A stretch of 64,000 nucleotides of DNA from Bimastos eiseni (GCA_959347315.1 OY365815.1:620001-684000), one strand, 5' to 3'. Positions 21,914-35,661 are shown, counted from the first letter of the stretch. Translations and numbers: made by a program. The notes: a model not told the origin generated them from the sequence alone.

Positions 21914-22074
21914 ACCACCACCCCAACCATTACCGCCATGATCACATCCACCAGCACCATTATCATAAGCATCATCAGACCTCACCCGCCATCTGTGATT
22001 CTCCCATCAACGAACTGTGCCCGTCCTCAACAATCACCTCGTGATTCGACACCTAACCCTGACCCTGACCCTAG

Positions 22075-22841
22075 GCTCTGGCCAACAAACATCCATCATA
22101 CATTAAGGACGCCTGTGACTACATAAACAGATTCAGAGACACTACAATAAAACCACACTATATCTTAGTCACAGGTGATGTCACAGCATTATATACAGGT
22201 ATGAACATAGATAGAACCATCACTACTGTAAAATAATTCTTCCGTAAAAATCCAAAAACTAACAGACTAGACGCTGAACTCTTAGAACTCCCGGAAATAG
22301 CAATGAAAACTGATGACTTCTCCTTCTGCAACAAACTCTTCCCACAAATGTTTGGGACAGCTATGGGGGAAGAACCTTTGCACGTAACTTAGCAAACATG
22401 TACCTGGTAGAATTTGACCAAAAAGCAATGGAGGCCTTCCACATTCACCCACTTCACTTCTTCCGGTTTCTTGACGATATCTCCGTCATATGGCCCGGTA
22501 CTGTCGAGGAGCTAAAACAATATGAGGCATTTCTAAATTCTTTAATCCCTGACATTACAGTAACCTTAACATACAATGACACTGAAATTAACTTCCTTGA
22601 CACAACGATTTCTAGATACACAGACCAGGACAGGACTACACTGCAGACGAGAGTTTATTTTAAACAGACAGACACGCACCAATTACTGCACAGCTCATCA
22701 TTCCATCCCAAACACACATTCACTGGCATTCTAAAATCCCAAATTTTAAGATTTAAGAGATTATCTTCCTTTAAATTAGAACGGACTTCGATTACACATG
22801 TAAGACACTATTTGACAGTCCGTTACACAGAGGATATATAG
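22075..22841 (+). pseudogene. M13 PLE RT palm fragment with internal TAA
   Basis: LPEIAM, HPLHFF and FKLERTS. Like M9 but with KQYEAF restored. Confidence 0.85.
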
Positions 22842-22885
22842 GAAACGACTACTAAGGGAAACTAAGACTAACACATGGATCAGAC

Positions 22886-23476
22886 GTGAAAAGAGTCCTA
22901 AAACTAAGAACACCGTTGACAATCTCCACCCTCCCAGTAGTCATTCAGTACAAACCACTATCTATGCGCATATTTTATGAATGGAAGAAAATCCTCATGC
23001 AAGATAATAATACACTGCAGCATTACCGCATAATACCAGCCTACTCTAGAAATAGGAACCTAAGAGCTCCACGTAAAAATAAGCCTATAAAACCCACGCA
23101 AAATACTAACATAGGTTCAAACAAATGTAACACACCTTCATGCACACAATCATGCCCAGACATAACAGTCTCCAAAACATACTCAAGCACATACACACGC
23201 CGCAAGTACACCATAATCAAGCGACTAGGCTGCCAAGGCACTAACACAATCTACCTAATAACTTGTAGCGCCTGCAACGAACAATACATAGACCACACAC
23301 AAGGCAAAGTAGTAGAAGGCCTATTAGAACACATCCACAATATAACGAATCAGCATAATAACCCACTAGCAAACCACTTCAACTCAAACAACCACTCACT
23401 AGAAACTGTTACAGTTATGCCAACAGTCACTGTTGCTGCATTAGAAATGGCTCTTTTCAGGCCAACAGTAATATAA
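22886..23476 (+). pseudogene. M14 thumb/connector + GIY-YIG-like domain (QYK type)
   Basis: Equivalent of M10, sharing the upstream GGATCAG marker. Confidence 0.85.
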
Positions 23477-23579
23477 TAGGTAGGCTTTCTATGGGTTATT
23501 ACGCTTATTTGTTATATTGTGGATGTGTTCTAATAGGCCTTCTATTCGTCCTCATCAAACTCAGCAGCATCGGCACTGC

Positions 23580-23630
23580 ATCGTCGTCATCATCCTCCTC
23601 ACCATCATCATCATCATCATCATCATCATC
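23580..23630 (+). repeat. M14 CAT microsatellite, 17 triplets
   Basis: One CAT shorter than M10. Confidence 0.9.
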
Positions 23631-23791
23631 ACCACCACCCCAACCATTACCGCCATGATCACATCCACCAGCACCATTATCATAAGCATCATCAGACCTC
23701 ACCCGCCATCTGTGATTCTCCCATCAACGAACTGTGCCCGTCCTCAACAATCACCTCGTGATTCGACACCTAACCCTGACCCTGACCCTAG

Positions 23792-24558
23792 GCTCTGGCC
23801 AACAAACATCCATCATACATTAAGGACGCCTGTGACTACATAAACAGATTCAGAGACACTACAATAAAACCACACTATATCTTAGTCACAGGTGATGTCA
23901 CAGCATTATATACAGGTATGAACATAGATAGAACCATCACTACTGTAAAATAATTCTTCCGTAAAAATCCAAAAACTAACAGACTAGACGCTGAACTCTT
24001 AGAACTCCTGGAAATAGCAATGAAAACTGATGACTTCTCCTTCTGCAACAAACTCTTCCCACAAATGTTTGGGAGAGCTATGGGGGAAGAACCTTTGCAC
24101 GTAGCTTAGCAAACATGTACCTGGTAGAATTTGACCAAAAAGCAATGGTGGCCTTCCGCATTCACCCACTTGACTTCTTCCGGTTTCTTGACGATATCTC
24201 CGTCATATGGCCCGGTACTGTCGAGGAGCTAAAACAATATGAGGCATTTCTAAATTCTTTTATCCCTGACATTACAGTAACCTTAACATACAATGACACT
24301 GAAATTAACTTCCTTGACACAACGATTTCTAGATCCACAGACCAGGACAGGACTACACTGCAGACGAGAGTTTATTTTAAACAGACAGACACGCACCAAT
24401 TACTGCACAGCTCATCATTCCATCCCAAACACACATTCACTGGCATTCTGAAATCCCAAATTTTAAGATTTAAGAGATTATCTTCATTTAATTTAGAACG
24501 GACTTCGATTACTCATGTAAGACACTATTTGACAGTCCGTTACACAGAGGATATATAG
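23792..24558 (+). pseudogene. M14 PLE RT palm fragment, FGRAMG
   Basis: Internal TAA and motif B Thr-to-Arg as in M10, with MVAFRIHP and SRSTDQ. Confidence 0.85.
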
Positions 24559-24602
24559 CAAACGACTACTAAGGGAAACTAAGACTAACACATGGACCAG
24601 AC

Positions 24603-24711
24603 GTGAAAAGAGTCCTAAAACTAAGAACACCGATAACAATCTCCTCCCTCCCAGTAGTCATTCCGTACAACTCACTATCTATGCGCATATTTTATGAATG
24701 GAAGAAAATCC
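24603..24711 (+). pseudogene. M15 thumb fragment truncated at J1
   Basis: Same breakpoint as M11 (ATCCTC to TGACCGTGACCC). Confidence 0.85.
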
Positions 24712-24728
24712 TCTGACCGTGACCCTAG

Positions 24729-25330
24729 GCGCTGGCCAACAAACATCCATCATACATTAAGGACGCCCATGACCTCATAAACAGAATCAGAGACACTACA
24801 ATAAAACCACACTATTTCTTAGTCACAGGTGATGTCACAGCATTATATACAGATATGAACGTAGATAGCACCATCACTTCTGTAAAAGAATTCTTCCGTA
24901 AAAATCCAAAAACTAACAGACCAGACGCTGAACTCTTAGAACTCCTGGAAAGAGCTATGAAAACTGATGACTTCTCCTTCTGCAACAAACTCTTCCCACA
25001 AATGTTTGGGACAGCTATGAGGGAAGAACCTTTTCACGTAACTTAGCAAACATGTACCTGGTAGAAGTTGACCAAAAAGCAATGGAGGCCTTCCACATTC
25101 ACCCACTTGACTTCTTCCGGTTTCTTGACGATATATCCTTCATATGGCCTGGTACTGTCGAGGAGCTAAAACAATATGAGGCCATTCTAAATTCTTTAAT
25201 CCTTGACATTACAGTAACCTTAACATACAATGACACTGAAATTAACTTCCTTGACACAACGATTTCTAGATACACAGACCAGGACAGGACTACGCTGCAG
25301 ACGAGAGTTTATTTTAAACAGACAGACACG
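24729..25330 (+). pseudogene. M15 inserted RT module (a), ends at J2
   Basis: LLERAMKTD, EEPFHVT and YLVEVDQ as in M11. Confidence 0.85.
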
Positions 25331-25366
25331 CATCTTCATCATCATCATCATCACCACCACCACCAC
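25331..25366 (+). repeat. M15 CAT/CAC microsatellite
   Basis: Same structure as M11. Confidence 0.85.
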
Positions 25367-25525
25367 CCCAACCATTACCGCCATGATCACATCAGCCAGC
25401 ACCATTGTCATAAGCATCATCAGACCTCACCCGCCATCTGTGATTCTCCCATCAACGAACTGTGTCCGTGCTCAGCAAACACCTCGTGATTCGACAACTA
25501 ACCCTGACCCAGACCCTGACCCTAG

Positions 25526-26293
25526 GCCCTGGCCAACAAACATCCATAATACATTAAGGACACCCATGACCTCATAAACAGAATCAGAGACACTACAATA
25601 AAACCACACTATTTCTTAGTCACAGGTGATGTCACAGCATTATATACAGATATGAACGTAGATAGCACCATCACTTCTGTAAAAGAATTCTTCCGTAAAA
25701 ATCCAAAAACTAACAGACCAGACGCTGAACTCTCAGAACTCCTCGAAATAGCAATGAAAACTGATGACTTCTCTTTCTGCAACAAACTCTTCCCACAAAT
25801 GTTTGGGACAGCTATGAGGGAAGAACCTTTGCACGTAACTTAGCAAACATGTACCTGGTAGAATTTGACCAAAAAGCAATGGAGGCCTTCCACATTCACC
25901 CACTTGACTTCTTCCGGTTTCTTGACGATATCTCCTTCATATGGCCTGGTACTGTCGAGGAGCTAAAACAATATGAGGCATTTCTAAACTCTTTAATCCT
26001 TGACATTACAGTAACCTTAACATACAATGACACTGAAATATTAACTTCCTCGACACAACGATTTCTAGATACACAGACCAGGACAGGACTACACTGCAGA
26101 CGAGAGTTTATTTTAAACAGACAGACACGCACCAATTACTGCACAGCTCATCATTCCATCGCAAACACACATTCACTGGCATTCTGAATTCCCAAATTTT
26201 AAGATTTAAGAGATTATCTTCATTTCATTTAGATCGGATTCGATTACTCATGTAAGACACTATTTGACAGTCCGATACACAGAGGATATATAG
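25526..26293 (+). pseudogene. M15 RT module (b) with AT insertion
   Basis: Translation as M11b. The thumb end is followed by CCGATACACAG where most copies read CCGTTACACAG. Confidence 0.85.
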
Positions 26294-26337
26294 CAAACGA
26301 CTACTAAGGGAAACTAAGACTAACACATGGACCAGAC

Positions 26338-26937
26338 GTGAAAAGAGTCCTAAAACTAAGAACACCGATAACAATCTCCTCCCTCCCAGTAGTCATTCCG
26401 TACAACCAACTATCTATGCGCATATTTTATGAATGGAAGAAAATCCTCATGCAAGATAATAATACACTGCAGCATTACCGCATAATACCAGCCCATTCTA
26501 GAAATAGGAACCCAAAAGAATTACTAGCTCCACGTAAAAATAAGCCTATAAAACCCACGAAAAATACTAACATAGGTTCAAACAAATGTAACACACCTTC
26601 ATGCACACAATCATGCCCATACATAACAGTCTCCAAAACATACTCAAGCACATACACACGCCGCATTTACACCATAATCAAGCGACTAGGCTGCCAAGGC
26701 ACTAACACAATCTACCTAATAACTTGTAGCGCCTGCAACGAACAATACATAGACCACATACAAGGCAAGGTAGTAGAAGGCCTATCAGAACACATCCACA
26801 ATATAACGAATGAGCATAATAACCCACTAGCAAACCACTTCAACTCAAACAACCACTCACTAGAAAATGTTACAGTTATGCCAACAGTCACTGTTGCTGC
26901 ATTAGAAATGGCTCTTTTCAGGCCAACAGTAATATAA
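26338..26937 (+). pseudogene. M16 thumb/connector + GIY-YIG-like domain, 199 codons
   Basis: Identical translation to M12. Confidence 0.85.
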
Positions 26938-27040
26938 TAGGTAGGCTTTCTATGGGTTATTACGCTTATTTGTTATATTGTGGATGTGTTCTAATAGGCC
27001 TTCTATTCGTCCTCATCAAACTCAGCAGCATCGGCACTGC

Positions 27041-27091
27041 ATCGTCGTCATCATCCTCCTCACCATCATCATCATCATCATCATCATCATC
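27041..27091 (+). repeat. M16 CAT microsatellite, 17 triplets
   Basis: Same as M12. Confidence 0.9.
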
Positions 27092-27252
27092 ACCACCACC
27101 CCAACCATTACCGCCATGATCACATCCACCAGCACCATTATCATAAGCATCATCAGACCTCACCCGCCATCTGTGATTCTCCCATCAACGAACTGTGCCC
27201 GTCCTCAACAATCACCTCGTGATTCGACACCTAACCCTGACCCTGACCCTAG

Positions 27253-28019
27253 GCTCTGGCCAACAAACATCCATCATACATTAAGGACGCCTGTGACTAC
27301 ATAAACAGATTCAGAGACACTACAATAAAACCACACTATATCTTAGTCACAGGTGATGTCACAGCATTATATACAGGTATGAACATAGATAGAACCATCA
27401 CTACTGTAAAATAATTCTTCCGTAAAAATCCAAAAACTAACAGACTAGACGCTGAACTCTTAGAACTCCTGGAAATAGCAATGAAAACTGATGACTTCTC
27501 CTTCTGCAACAAACTCTTCCCACAAATGTTTGGGACAGCTATGGGGGAAGAACCTTTGCACGTAACTTAGCAAACATGTACCTGGTAGAATTTGACCAAA
27601 AAGCAATGGAGGCCTTCCACATTCACCCACTTCACTTCTTCCGGTTTCTTGACGATATCTCCGTCATATGGCCCGGTACTGTCGAGGAGCTAAAACAATA
27701 TGAGGCATTTCTAAATTCTTTAATCCCTGACATTACAGTAACCTTAACATACAATGACACTGAAATTAACTTCCTTGACACAACGATTTCTAGATACACA
27801 GACCAGGACAGGACTACACTGCAGACGAGAGTTTATTTTAAACAGACAGACACGCACCAATTACTGCACAGCTCATCATTCCATCCCAAACACACATTCA
27901 CTGGCATTCTAAAATCCCAAATTTTAAGATTTAAGAGATTATCTTCCTTTAAATTAGAACGGACTTCGATTACACATGTAAGACACTATTTGACAGTCCG
28001 TTACACAGAGGATATATAG
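27253..28019 (+). pseudogene. M16 PLE RT palm fragment with internal TAA
   Basis: As M12 except CTCCTGG for CTACTGG (silent). Confidence 0.85.
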
Positions 28020-28063
28020 GAAACGACTACTAAGGGAAACTAAGACTAACACATGGACCAGAC

Positions 28064-28654
28064 GTGAAAAGAGTCCTAAAACTAAGAACACCGTTGACAA
28101 TCTCCACCCTCCCAGTAGTCATTCAGTACAAACCACTATCTATGCGCATATTTTATGAATGGAAGAAAATCCTCATGCAAGATAATAATACACTGCAGCA
28201 TTACCGCATAATACCAGCCTACTCTAGAAATAGGAACCTAAGAGCTCCACGTAAAAATAAGCCTATAAAACCCACGCAAAATACTAACATAGGTTCAAAC
28301 AAATGTAACACACCTTCATGCACACAATCATGCCCAGACATAACAGTCTCCAAAACATACTCAAGCACATACACACGCCGCAAGTACACCATAATCAAGC
28401 GACTAGGCTGCCAAGGCACTAACACAATCTACCTAATAACTTGTAGCGCCTGCAACGAACAATACATAGACCACACACAAGGCAAAGTAGTAGAAGGCCT
28501 ATTAGAACACATCCACAATATAACGAATGAGCATAATAACCCACTAGCAAACCACTTCAACTCAAACAACCACTCACTAGAAACTGTTACAGTTATGCCA
28601 ACAGTCACTGTTGCTGCATTAGAAATGGCTCTTTTCAGGCCAACAGTAATATAA
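28064..28654 (+). pseudogene. M17 thumb/connector + GIY-YIG-like domain (QYK type)
   Basis: TNEHNN for TNQHNN distinguishes M17 and M18 from M13 and M14. The Glu form also occurs in the KELL-type monomers, compatible with gene conversion. Confidence 0.85.
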
Positions 28655-28757
28655 TAGGTAGGCTTTCTATGGGTTATTACGCTTATTTGTTATATTGTGG
28701 ATGTGTTCTAATAGGCCTTCTATTCGTCCTCATCAAACTCAGCAGCATCGGCACTGC

Positions 28758-28808
28758 ATCGTCGTCATCATCCTCCTCACCATCATCATCATCATCATCA
28801 TCATCATC
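28758..28808 (+). repeat. M17 CAT microsatellite, 17 triplets
   Basis: Standard form with TCCTCCTCACC interruption. Confidence 0.9.
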
Positions 28809-28969
28809 ACCACCACCCCAACCATTACCGCCATGATCACATCCACCAGCACCATTATCATAAGCATCATCAGACCTCACCCGCCATCTGTGATTCTCCC
28901 ATCAACGAACTGTGCCCGTCCTCAACAATCACCTCGTGATTCGACACCTAACCCTGACCCTGACCCTAG

Positions 28970-29736
28970 GCTCTGGCCAACAAACATCCATCATACATTA
29001 AGGACGCCTGTGACTACATAAACAGATTCAGAGACACTACAATAAAACCACACTATATCTTAGTCACAGGTGATGTCACAGCATTATATACAGGTATGAA
29101 CATAGATAGAACCATCACTACTGTAAAATAATTCTTCCGTAAAAATCCAAAAACTAACAGACTAGACGCTGAACTCTTAGAACTCCCGGAAATAGCAATG
29201 AAAACTGATGACTTCTCCTTCTGCAACAAACTCTTCCCACAAATGTTTGGGACAGCTATGGGGGAAGAACCTTTGCACGTAACTTAGCAAACATGTACCT
29301 GGTAGAATTTGACCAAAAAGCAATGGAGGCCTTCCACATTCACCCACTTCACTTCTTCCGGTTTCTTGACGATATCTCCGTCATATGGCCCGGTACTGTC
29401 GAGGAGCTAAAACAATATGAGGCATTTCTAAATTCTTTAATCCCTGACATTACAGTAACCTTAACATACAATGACACTGAAATTAACTTCCTTGACACAA
29501 CGATTTCTAGATACACAGACCAGGACAGGACTACACTGCAGACGAGAGTTTATTTTAAACAGACAGACACGCACCAATTACTGCACAGCTCATCATTCCA
29601 TCCCAAACACACATTCACTGGCATTCTAAAATCCCAAATTTTAAGATTTAAGAGATTATCTTCCTTTAAATTAGAACGGACTTCGATTACACATGTAAGA
29701 CACTATTTGACAGTCCGTTACACAGAGGATATATAG
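28970..29736 (+). pseudogene. M17 PLE RT palm fragment with internal TAA
   Basis: LPEIAM, HPLHFF and FKLERTS, as M13. Confidence 0.85.
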
Positions 29737-29780
29737 GAAACGACTACTAAGGGAAACTAAGACTAACACATGGACCAGAC

Positions 29781-30371
29781 GTGAAAAGAGTCCTAAAACT
29801 AAGAACACCGTTGACAATCTCCACCCTCCCAGTAGTCATTCAGTACAAACCACTATCTATGCGCATATTTTATGAATGGAAGAAAATCCTCATGCAAGAT
29901 AATAATACACTGCAGCATTACCGCATAATACCAGCCTACTCTAGAAATAGGAACCTAAGAGCTCCACGTAAAAATAAGCCTATAAAACCCACGCAAAATA
30001 CTAACATAGGTTCAAACAAATGTAACACACCTTCATGCACACAATCATGCCCAGACATAACAGTCTCCAAAACATACTCAAGCACATACACACGCCGCAA
30101 GTACACCATAATCAAGCGACTAGGCTGCCAAGGCACTAACACAATCTACCTAATAACTTGTAGCGCCTGCAACGAACAATACATAGACCACACACAAGGC
30201 AAAGTAGTAGAAGGCCTATTAGAACACATCCACAATATAACGAATGAGCATAATAACCCACTAGCAAACCACTTCAACTCAAACAACCACTCACTAGAAA
30301 CTGTTACAGTTATGCCAACAGTCACTGTTGCTGCATTAGAAATGGCTCTTTTCAGGCCAACAGTAATATAA
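29781..30371 (+). pseudogene. M18 thumb/connector + GIY-YIG-like domain (QYK type)
   Basis: As M17. The upstream marker is GGACCAG, not the GGATCAG of M10 and M14. Confidence 0.85.
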
Positions 30372-30474
30372 TAGGTAGGCTTTCTATGGGTTATTACGCT
30401 TATTTGTTATATTGTGGATGTGTTCTAATAGGCCTTCTATTCGTCCTCATCAAACTCAGCAGCATCGGCACTGC

Positions 30475-30525
30475 ATCGTCGTCATCATCCTCCTCACCAT
30501 CATCATCATCATCATCATCATCATC
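30475..30525 (+). repeat. M18 CAT microsatellite, 17 triplets
   Basis: Same as M14. Confidence 0.9.
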
Positions 30526-30686
30526 ACCACCACCCCAACCATTACCGCCATGATCACATCCACCAGCACCATTATCATAAGCATCATCAGACCTCACCCG
30601 CCATCTGTGATTCTCCCATCAACGAACTGTGCCCGTCCTCAACAATCACCTCGTGATTCGACACCTAACCCTGACCCTGACCCTAG

Positions 30687-31453
30687 GCTCTGGCCAACAA
30701 ACATCCATCATACATTAAGGACGCCTGTGACTACATAAACAGATTCAGAGACACTACAATAAAACCACACTATATCTTAGTCACAGGTGATGTCACAGCA
30801 TTATATACAGGTATGAACATAGATAGAACCATCACTACTGTAAAATAATTCTTCCGTAAAAATCCAAAAACTAACAGACTAGACGCTGAACTCTTAGAAC
30901 TCCTGGAAATAGCAATGAAAACTGATGACTTCTCCTTCTGCAACAAACTCTTCCCACAAATGTTTGGGAGAGCTATGGGGGAAGAACCTTTGCACGTAGC
31001 TTAGCAAACATGTACCTGGTAGAATTTGACCAAAAAGCAATGGTGGCCTTCCGCATTCACCCACTTGACTTCTTCCGGTTTCTTGACGATATCTCCTTCA
31101 TATGGCCCGGTACTGTCGAGGAGCTAAAACAATATGAGGCATTTCTAAATTCTTTTATCCCTGACATTACAGTAACCTTAACATACAATGACACTGAAAT
31201 TAACTTCCTTGACACAACGATTTCTAGATCCACAGACCAGGACAGGACTACACTGCAGACGAGAGTTTATTTTAAACAGACAGACACGCACCAATTACTG
31301 CACAGCTCATCATTCCATCCCAAACACACATTCACTGGCATTCTGAAATCCCAAATTTTAAGATTTAAGAGATTATCTTCATTTAATTTAGAACGGACTT
31401 CGATTACTCATGTAAGACACTATTTGACAGTCCGTTACACAGAGGATATATAG
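30687..31453 (+). pseudogene. M18 PLE RT palm fragment, FGRAMG
   Basis: As M10 and M14, but FLDDISFIWPG instead of FLDDISVIWPG. Confidence 0.85.
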
Positions 31454-31497
31454 CAAACGACTACTAAGGGAAACTAAGACTAACACATGGACCAGAC

Positions 31498-31606
31498 GTG
31501 AAAAGAGTCCTAAAACTAAGAACACCGATAACAATCTCCTCCCTCCCAGTAGTCATTCCGTACAACTCACTATCTATGCGCATATTTTATGAATGGAAGA
31601 AAATCC
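31498..31606 (+). pseudogene. M19 thumb fragment truncated at J1
   Basis: Same breakpoint and flanking bases as M11 and M15. Confidence 0.85.
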
Positions 31607-31623
31607 TCTGACCGTGACCCTAG

Positions 31624-32225
31624 GCGCTGGCCAACAAACATCCATCATACATTAAGGACGCCCATGACCTCATAAACAGAATCAGAGACACTACAATAAA
31701 ACCACACTATTTCTTAGTCACAGGTGATGTCACAGCATTATATACAGATATGAACGTAGATAGCACCATCACTTCTGTAAAAGAATTCTTCCGTAAAAAT
31801 CCAAAAACTAACAGACCAGACGCTGAACTCTTAGAACTCCTGGAAAGAGCTATGAAAACTGATGACTTCTCCTTCTGCAACAAACTCTTCCCACAAATGT
31901 TTGGGACAGCTATGAGGGAAGAACCTTTTCACGTAACTTAGCAAACATGTACCTGGTAGAAGTTGACCAAAAAGCAATGGAGGCCTTCCACATTCACCCA
32001 CTTGACTTCTTCCGGTTTCTTGACGATATATCCTTCATATGGCCTGGTACTGTCGAGGAGCTAAAACAATATGAGGCCATTCTAAATTCTTTAATCCTTG
32101 ACATTACAGTAACCTTAACATACAATGACACTGAAATTAACTTCCTTGACACAACGATTTCTAGATACACAGACCAGGACAGGACTACGCTGCAGACGAG
32201 AGTTTATTTTAAACAGACAGACACG
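31624..32225 (+). pseudogene. M19 inserted RT module (a), ends at J2
   Basis: As M11a. Confidence 0.85.
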
Positions 32226-32261
32226 CATCTTCATCATCATCATCATCACCACCACCACCAC
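32226..32261 (+). repeat. M19 CAT/CAC microsatellite
   Basis: The distal flank reads TGCTCAACAAAC instead of TGCTCAGCAAAC in M11 and M15. Confidence 0.85.
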
Positions 32262-32420
32262 CCCAACCATTACCGCCATGATCACATCAGCCAGCACCAT
32301 TGTCATAAGCATCATCAGACCTCACCCGCCATCTGTGATTCTCCCATCAACGAACTGTGTCCGTGCTCAACAAACACCTCGTGATTCGACAACTAACCCT
32401 GACCCAGACCCTGACCCTAG

Positions 32421-33188
32421 GCCCTGGCCAACAAACATCCATAATACATTAAGGACACCCATGACCTCATAAACAGAATCAGAGACACTACAATAAAACC
32501 ACACTATTTCTTAGTCACAGGTGATGTCACAGCATTATATACAGATATGAACGTAGATAGCACCATCACTTCTGTAAAAGAATTCTTCCGTAAAAATCCA
32601 AAAACTAACAGACCAGACGCTGAACTCTCAGAACTCCTCGAAATAGCAATGAAAACTGATGACTTCTCTTTCTGCAACAAACTCTTCCCACAAATGTTTG
32701 GGACAGCTATGAGGGAAGAACCTTTGCACGTAACTTAGCAAACATGTACCTGGTAGAATTTGACCAAAAAGCAATGGAGGCCTTCCACATTCACCCACTT
32801 GACTTCTTCCGGTTTCTTGACGATATCTCCTTCATATGGCCTGGTACTGTCGAGGAGCTAAAACAATATGAGGCATTTCTAAACTCTTTAATCCTTGACA
32901 TTACAGTAACCTTAACATACAATGACACTGAAATATTAACTTCCTCGACACAACGATTTCTAGATACACAGACCAGGACAGGACTACACTGCAGACGAGA
33001 GTTTATTTTAAACAGACAGACACGCACCAATTACTGCACAGCTCATCATTCCATCGCAAACACACATTCACTGGCATTCTGAATTCCCAAATTTTAAGAT
33101 TTAAGAGATTATCTTCATTTCATTTAGATCGGATTCGATTACTCATGTAAGACACTATTTGACAGTCCGATACACAGAGGATATATAG
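32421..33188 (+). pseudogene. M19 RT module (b) with AT insertion
   Basis: As M11b, ending with CCGATACACAG. Confidence 0.85.
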
Positions 33189-33232
33189 CAAACGACTACT
33201 AAGGGAAACTAAGACTAACACATGGACCAGAC

Positions 33233-33832
33233 GTGAAAAGAGTCCTAAAACTAAGAACACCGATAACAATCTCCTCCCTCCCAGTAGTCATTCCGTACAA
33301 CCAACTATCTATGCGCATATTTTATGAATGGAAGAAAATCCTCATGCAAGATAATAATACACTGCAGCATTACCGCATAATACCAGCCCATTCTAGAAAT
33401 AGGAACCCAAAAGAATTACTAGCTCCACGTAAAAATAAGCCTATAAAACCCACGAAAAATACTAACATAGGTTCAAACAAATGTAACACACCTTCATGCA
33501 CACAATCATGCCCATACATAACAGTCTCCAAAACATACTCAAGCACATACACACGCCGCATTTACACCATAATCAAGCGACTAGGCTGCCAAGGCACTAA
33601 CACAATCTACCTAATAACTTGTAGCGCCTGCAACGAACAATACATAGACCACATACAAGGCAAGGTAGTAGAAGGCCTATCAGAACACATCCACAATATA
33701 ACGAATGAGCATAATAACCCACTAGCAAACCACTTCAACTCAAACAACCACTCACTAGAAAATGTTACAGTTATGCCAACAGTCACTGTTGCTGCATTAG
33801 AAATGGCTCTTTTCAGGCCAACAGTAATATAA
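33233..33832 (+). pseudogene. M20 thumb/connector + GIY-YIG-like domain, 199 codons
   Basis: Identical to M12 and M16, but its 3' flank switches to CCATCTGTAAG, so the repeat-B lineage ends right after this frame. Confidence 0.85.
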
Positions 33833-33935
33833 TAGGTAGGCCATCTGTAAGTTATTACGCTTATTTGTTATATTGTGGATGTGTTCTAATAGGCCTTCTA
33901 TTCGTCCTCATCAAACTCAGCAGCATCGGAACTGC

Positions 33936-33986
33936 ATCGTCGTCATCATCCTCCTCACCATCATCATCATCATCATCATCATCATC
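33936..33986 (+). repeat. M20 CAT microsatellite, 17 triplets
   Basis: The run ends CATGACCACCCC, lacking one CAC unit seen in its relatives. Confidence 0.85.
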
Positions 33987-34147
33987 ATGACCACCCCAAC
34001 CATTACCGCCATGATCACATCCACCAGCACCATTATCATAAGCATCATCAGACCTCACCCGCCATCTGTGATTCTCCCATCAACGAACTGTGCCCGTCCT
34101 CAACAATCACCTCGTGATTCGACACCTAACCCTGACCCTGACCCTAG

Positions 34148-34914
34148 GCCCTGGCCAACAAACATCGATCATACATTAAGGACGCCTATGACTTCATAAA
34201 CAGAATCAGAGACACTACAATAAAACCACACTATTTCTTAGTCACAGGTGATGTCACAGCATTATATACAGATATGAACGTAGATAGAACCATCACTACT
34301 GTAAAAGAATTCTTACGTAAAAATCCAAAAACTAACAGACTAGACGCTGAACTCTTAGAACTCCTCGAAATAGCAATGAAAACTGATGACTTCTCCTTCT
34401 GCAACAAACTCTTTTCACAAATGTTTGGGACAGCTATGGGGAAAAAACTTTTGCACGTAACTTAGCAAACATGTACCTGGTAGAATTTGACCAAAAAGCA
34501 ATGGAGGCCTTCCGCATTCACCCACTTGACTTCTTCCGGTTTCTTGACGATATCTCCTTCATATGGCCCGGTACTGTCGAGGAGCTAAAACAATATGAGG
34601 CATTTCTAAATTCTTTAATCCCTGACATTACAGTAACCTTAACATACAATGACACTGAAATTAACTTCCTTGACACAACGATTTCTAGATACACAGACCA
34701 GGACAGGACTACACTGCAGACGAGAGTTTATTTTAAACAGACAGACACGCACCAATTACTGCACAGCTCATCATTCCATCCCAAACACACATTCACTGGC
34801 ATTCTGAAATCCCAAATTTTAAGATTTAAGAGATTATCTTCATTTAATTTAGAACGGACTTCGATTACTCATGTAAGACACTATTTGACAGTCCGTTACA
34901 CAGAGGATATATAG
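34148..34914 (+). pseudogene. M20 PLE RT palm fragment (GKKLL type)
   Basis: EFLRKNP, LFSQMFGTAMG and then GGGGAAAAAACTTTT at the frame-change site. No internal TAA. FRIHPLDFF. M24, M25, M27 and M38 share these marks. Confidence 0.85.
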
Positions 34915-34958
34915 CAAACGACTACTAAAAGAAACTAAGACTAACACATGGACCAGAC

Positions 34959-35558
34959 GTGAAAAGAGTCCTAAAACTAAGAACACCGATAACAATCTCC
35001 TCCCTCCCAGTAGTCATTCCGTACAACCCACTATCTATGCGCATATTTTATGAATGGAAGAAAATCCTCATGCAAGATAATAATACACTGCAGCATTACC
35101 GCATAATACCAGCCCATTCTAGAAATAGGAACCCAAAAGAATTACTAGATCCACGTAAAAATAAGCCTATAAAACCCACGAAAAATACTAACATAGGTTC
35201 AAACAAATGTAACACACCTTCATGCACACAATCATGCCCAGACATAACAGTCTCCAAAACATACTCAAGCACATACACACGCCGCAAGTACACCATAATC
35301 AAGCGACTAGGCTGCCAAGGCACTAACACAATCTACCTAATAACTTGTAGCGCCTGCAACGAACAATACATAGACCACACACAAAGCAAGGTAGTAGAAG
35401 GCCTATCAGAACACATCCACAATATAACGAATGAGCATAATAACCCACTAGCAAACCACTTCAACTCAAACAACCACTCACTAGAAAATGTTACAGTTAT
35501 GCCAACAGTCACTGTTGCTGCGTTAGAAATGGCTCTTTTCAGGCCAACAGTAATATAA
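34959..35558 (+). pseudogene. M21 thumb/connector + GIY-YIG-like domain, 199 codons
   Basis: NPKELLDPRK (Ala to Asp), CPDITVS and HTQSKVVEGLSEH. The upstream stop region reads TACTAAAAGAAA. Confidence 0.85.
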
Positions 35559-35661
35559 TAGGTAGGCCATCTGTAAGTTATTACGCTTATTTGTTATATT
35601 GTGGATGTGTTCTAATAGGCCTTCTATTCGTCGTCATCAAACTCAGCAGCATCGGAACTGC

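Larger units (their letters stand above)
19443..26337 (+). repeat. Higher-order repeat B, four-monomer unit (M12-M15)
   Basis: Four monomers of 1726, 1717, 1717 and 1735 bp total 6895 bp. The order is a KELLA/RRIYT-type monomer, two QYK-type monomers, then the compound monomer with two RT modules. Confidence 0.9.
26338..33232 (+). repeat. Higher-order repeat B, four-monomer unit (M16-M19)
   Basis: Exact 6895-bp translation of 19443-26337 in length. A few substitutions are visible: TNEHNN for TNQHNN in M17 and M18, FIWPG for VIWPG in the M18 RT, and CTCCTGG for CTACTGG near 27467. The next copy starts at 33233 and diverges after about 33840. Confidence 0.9.
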
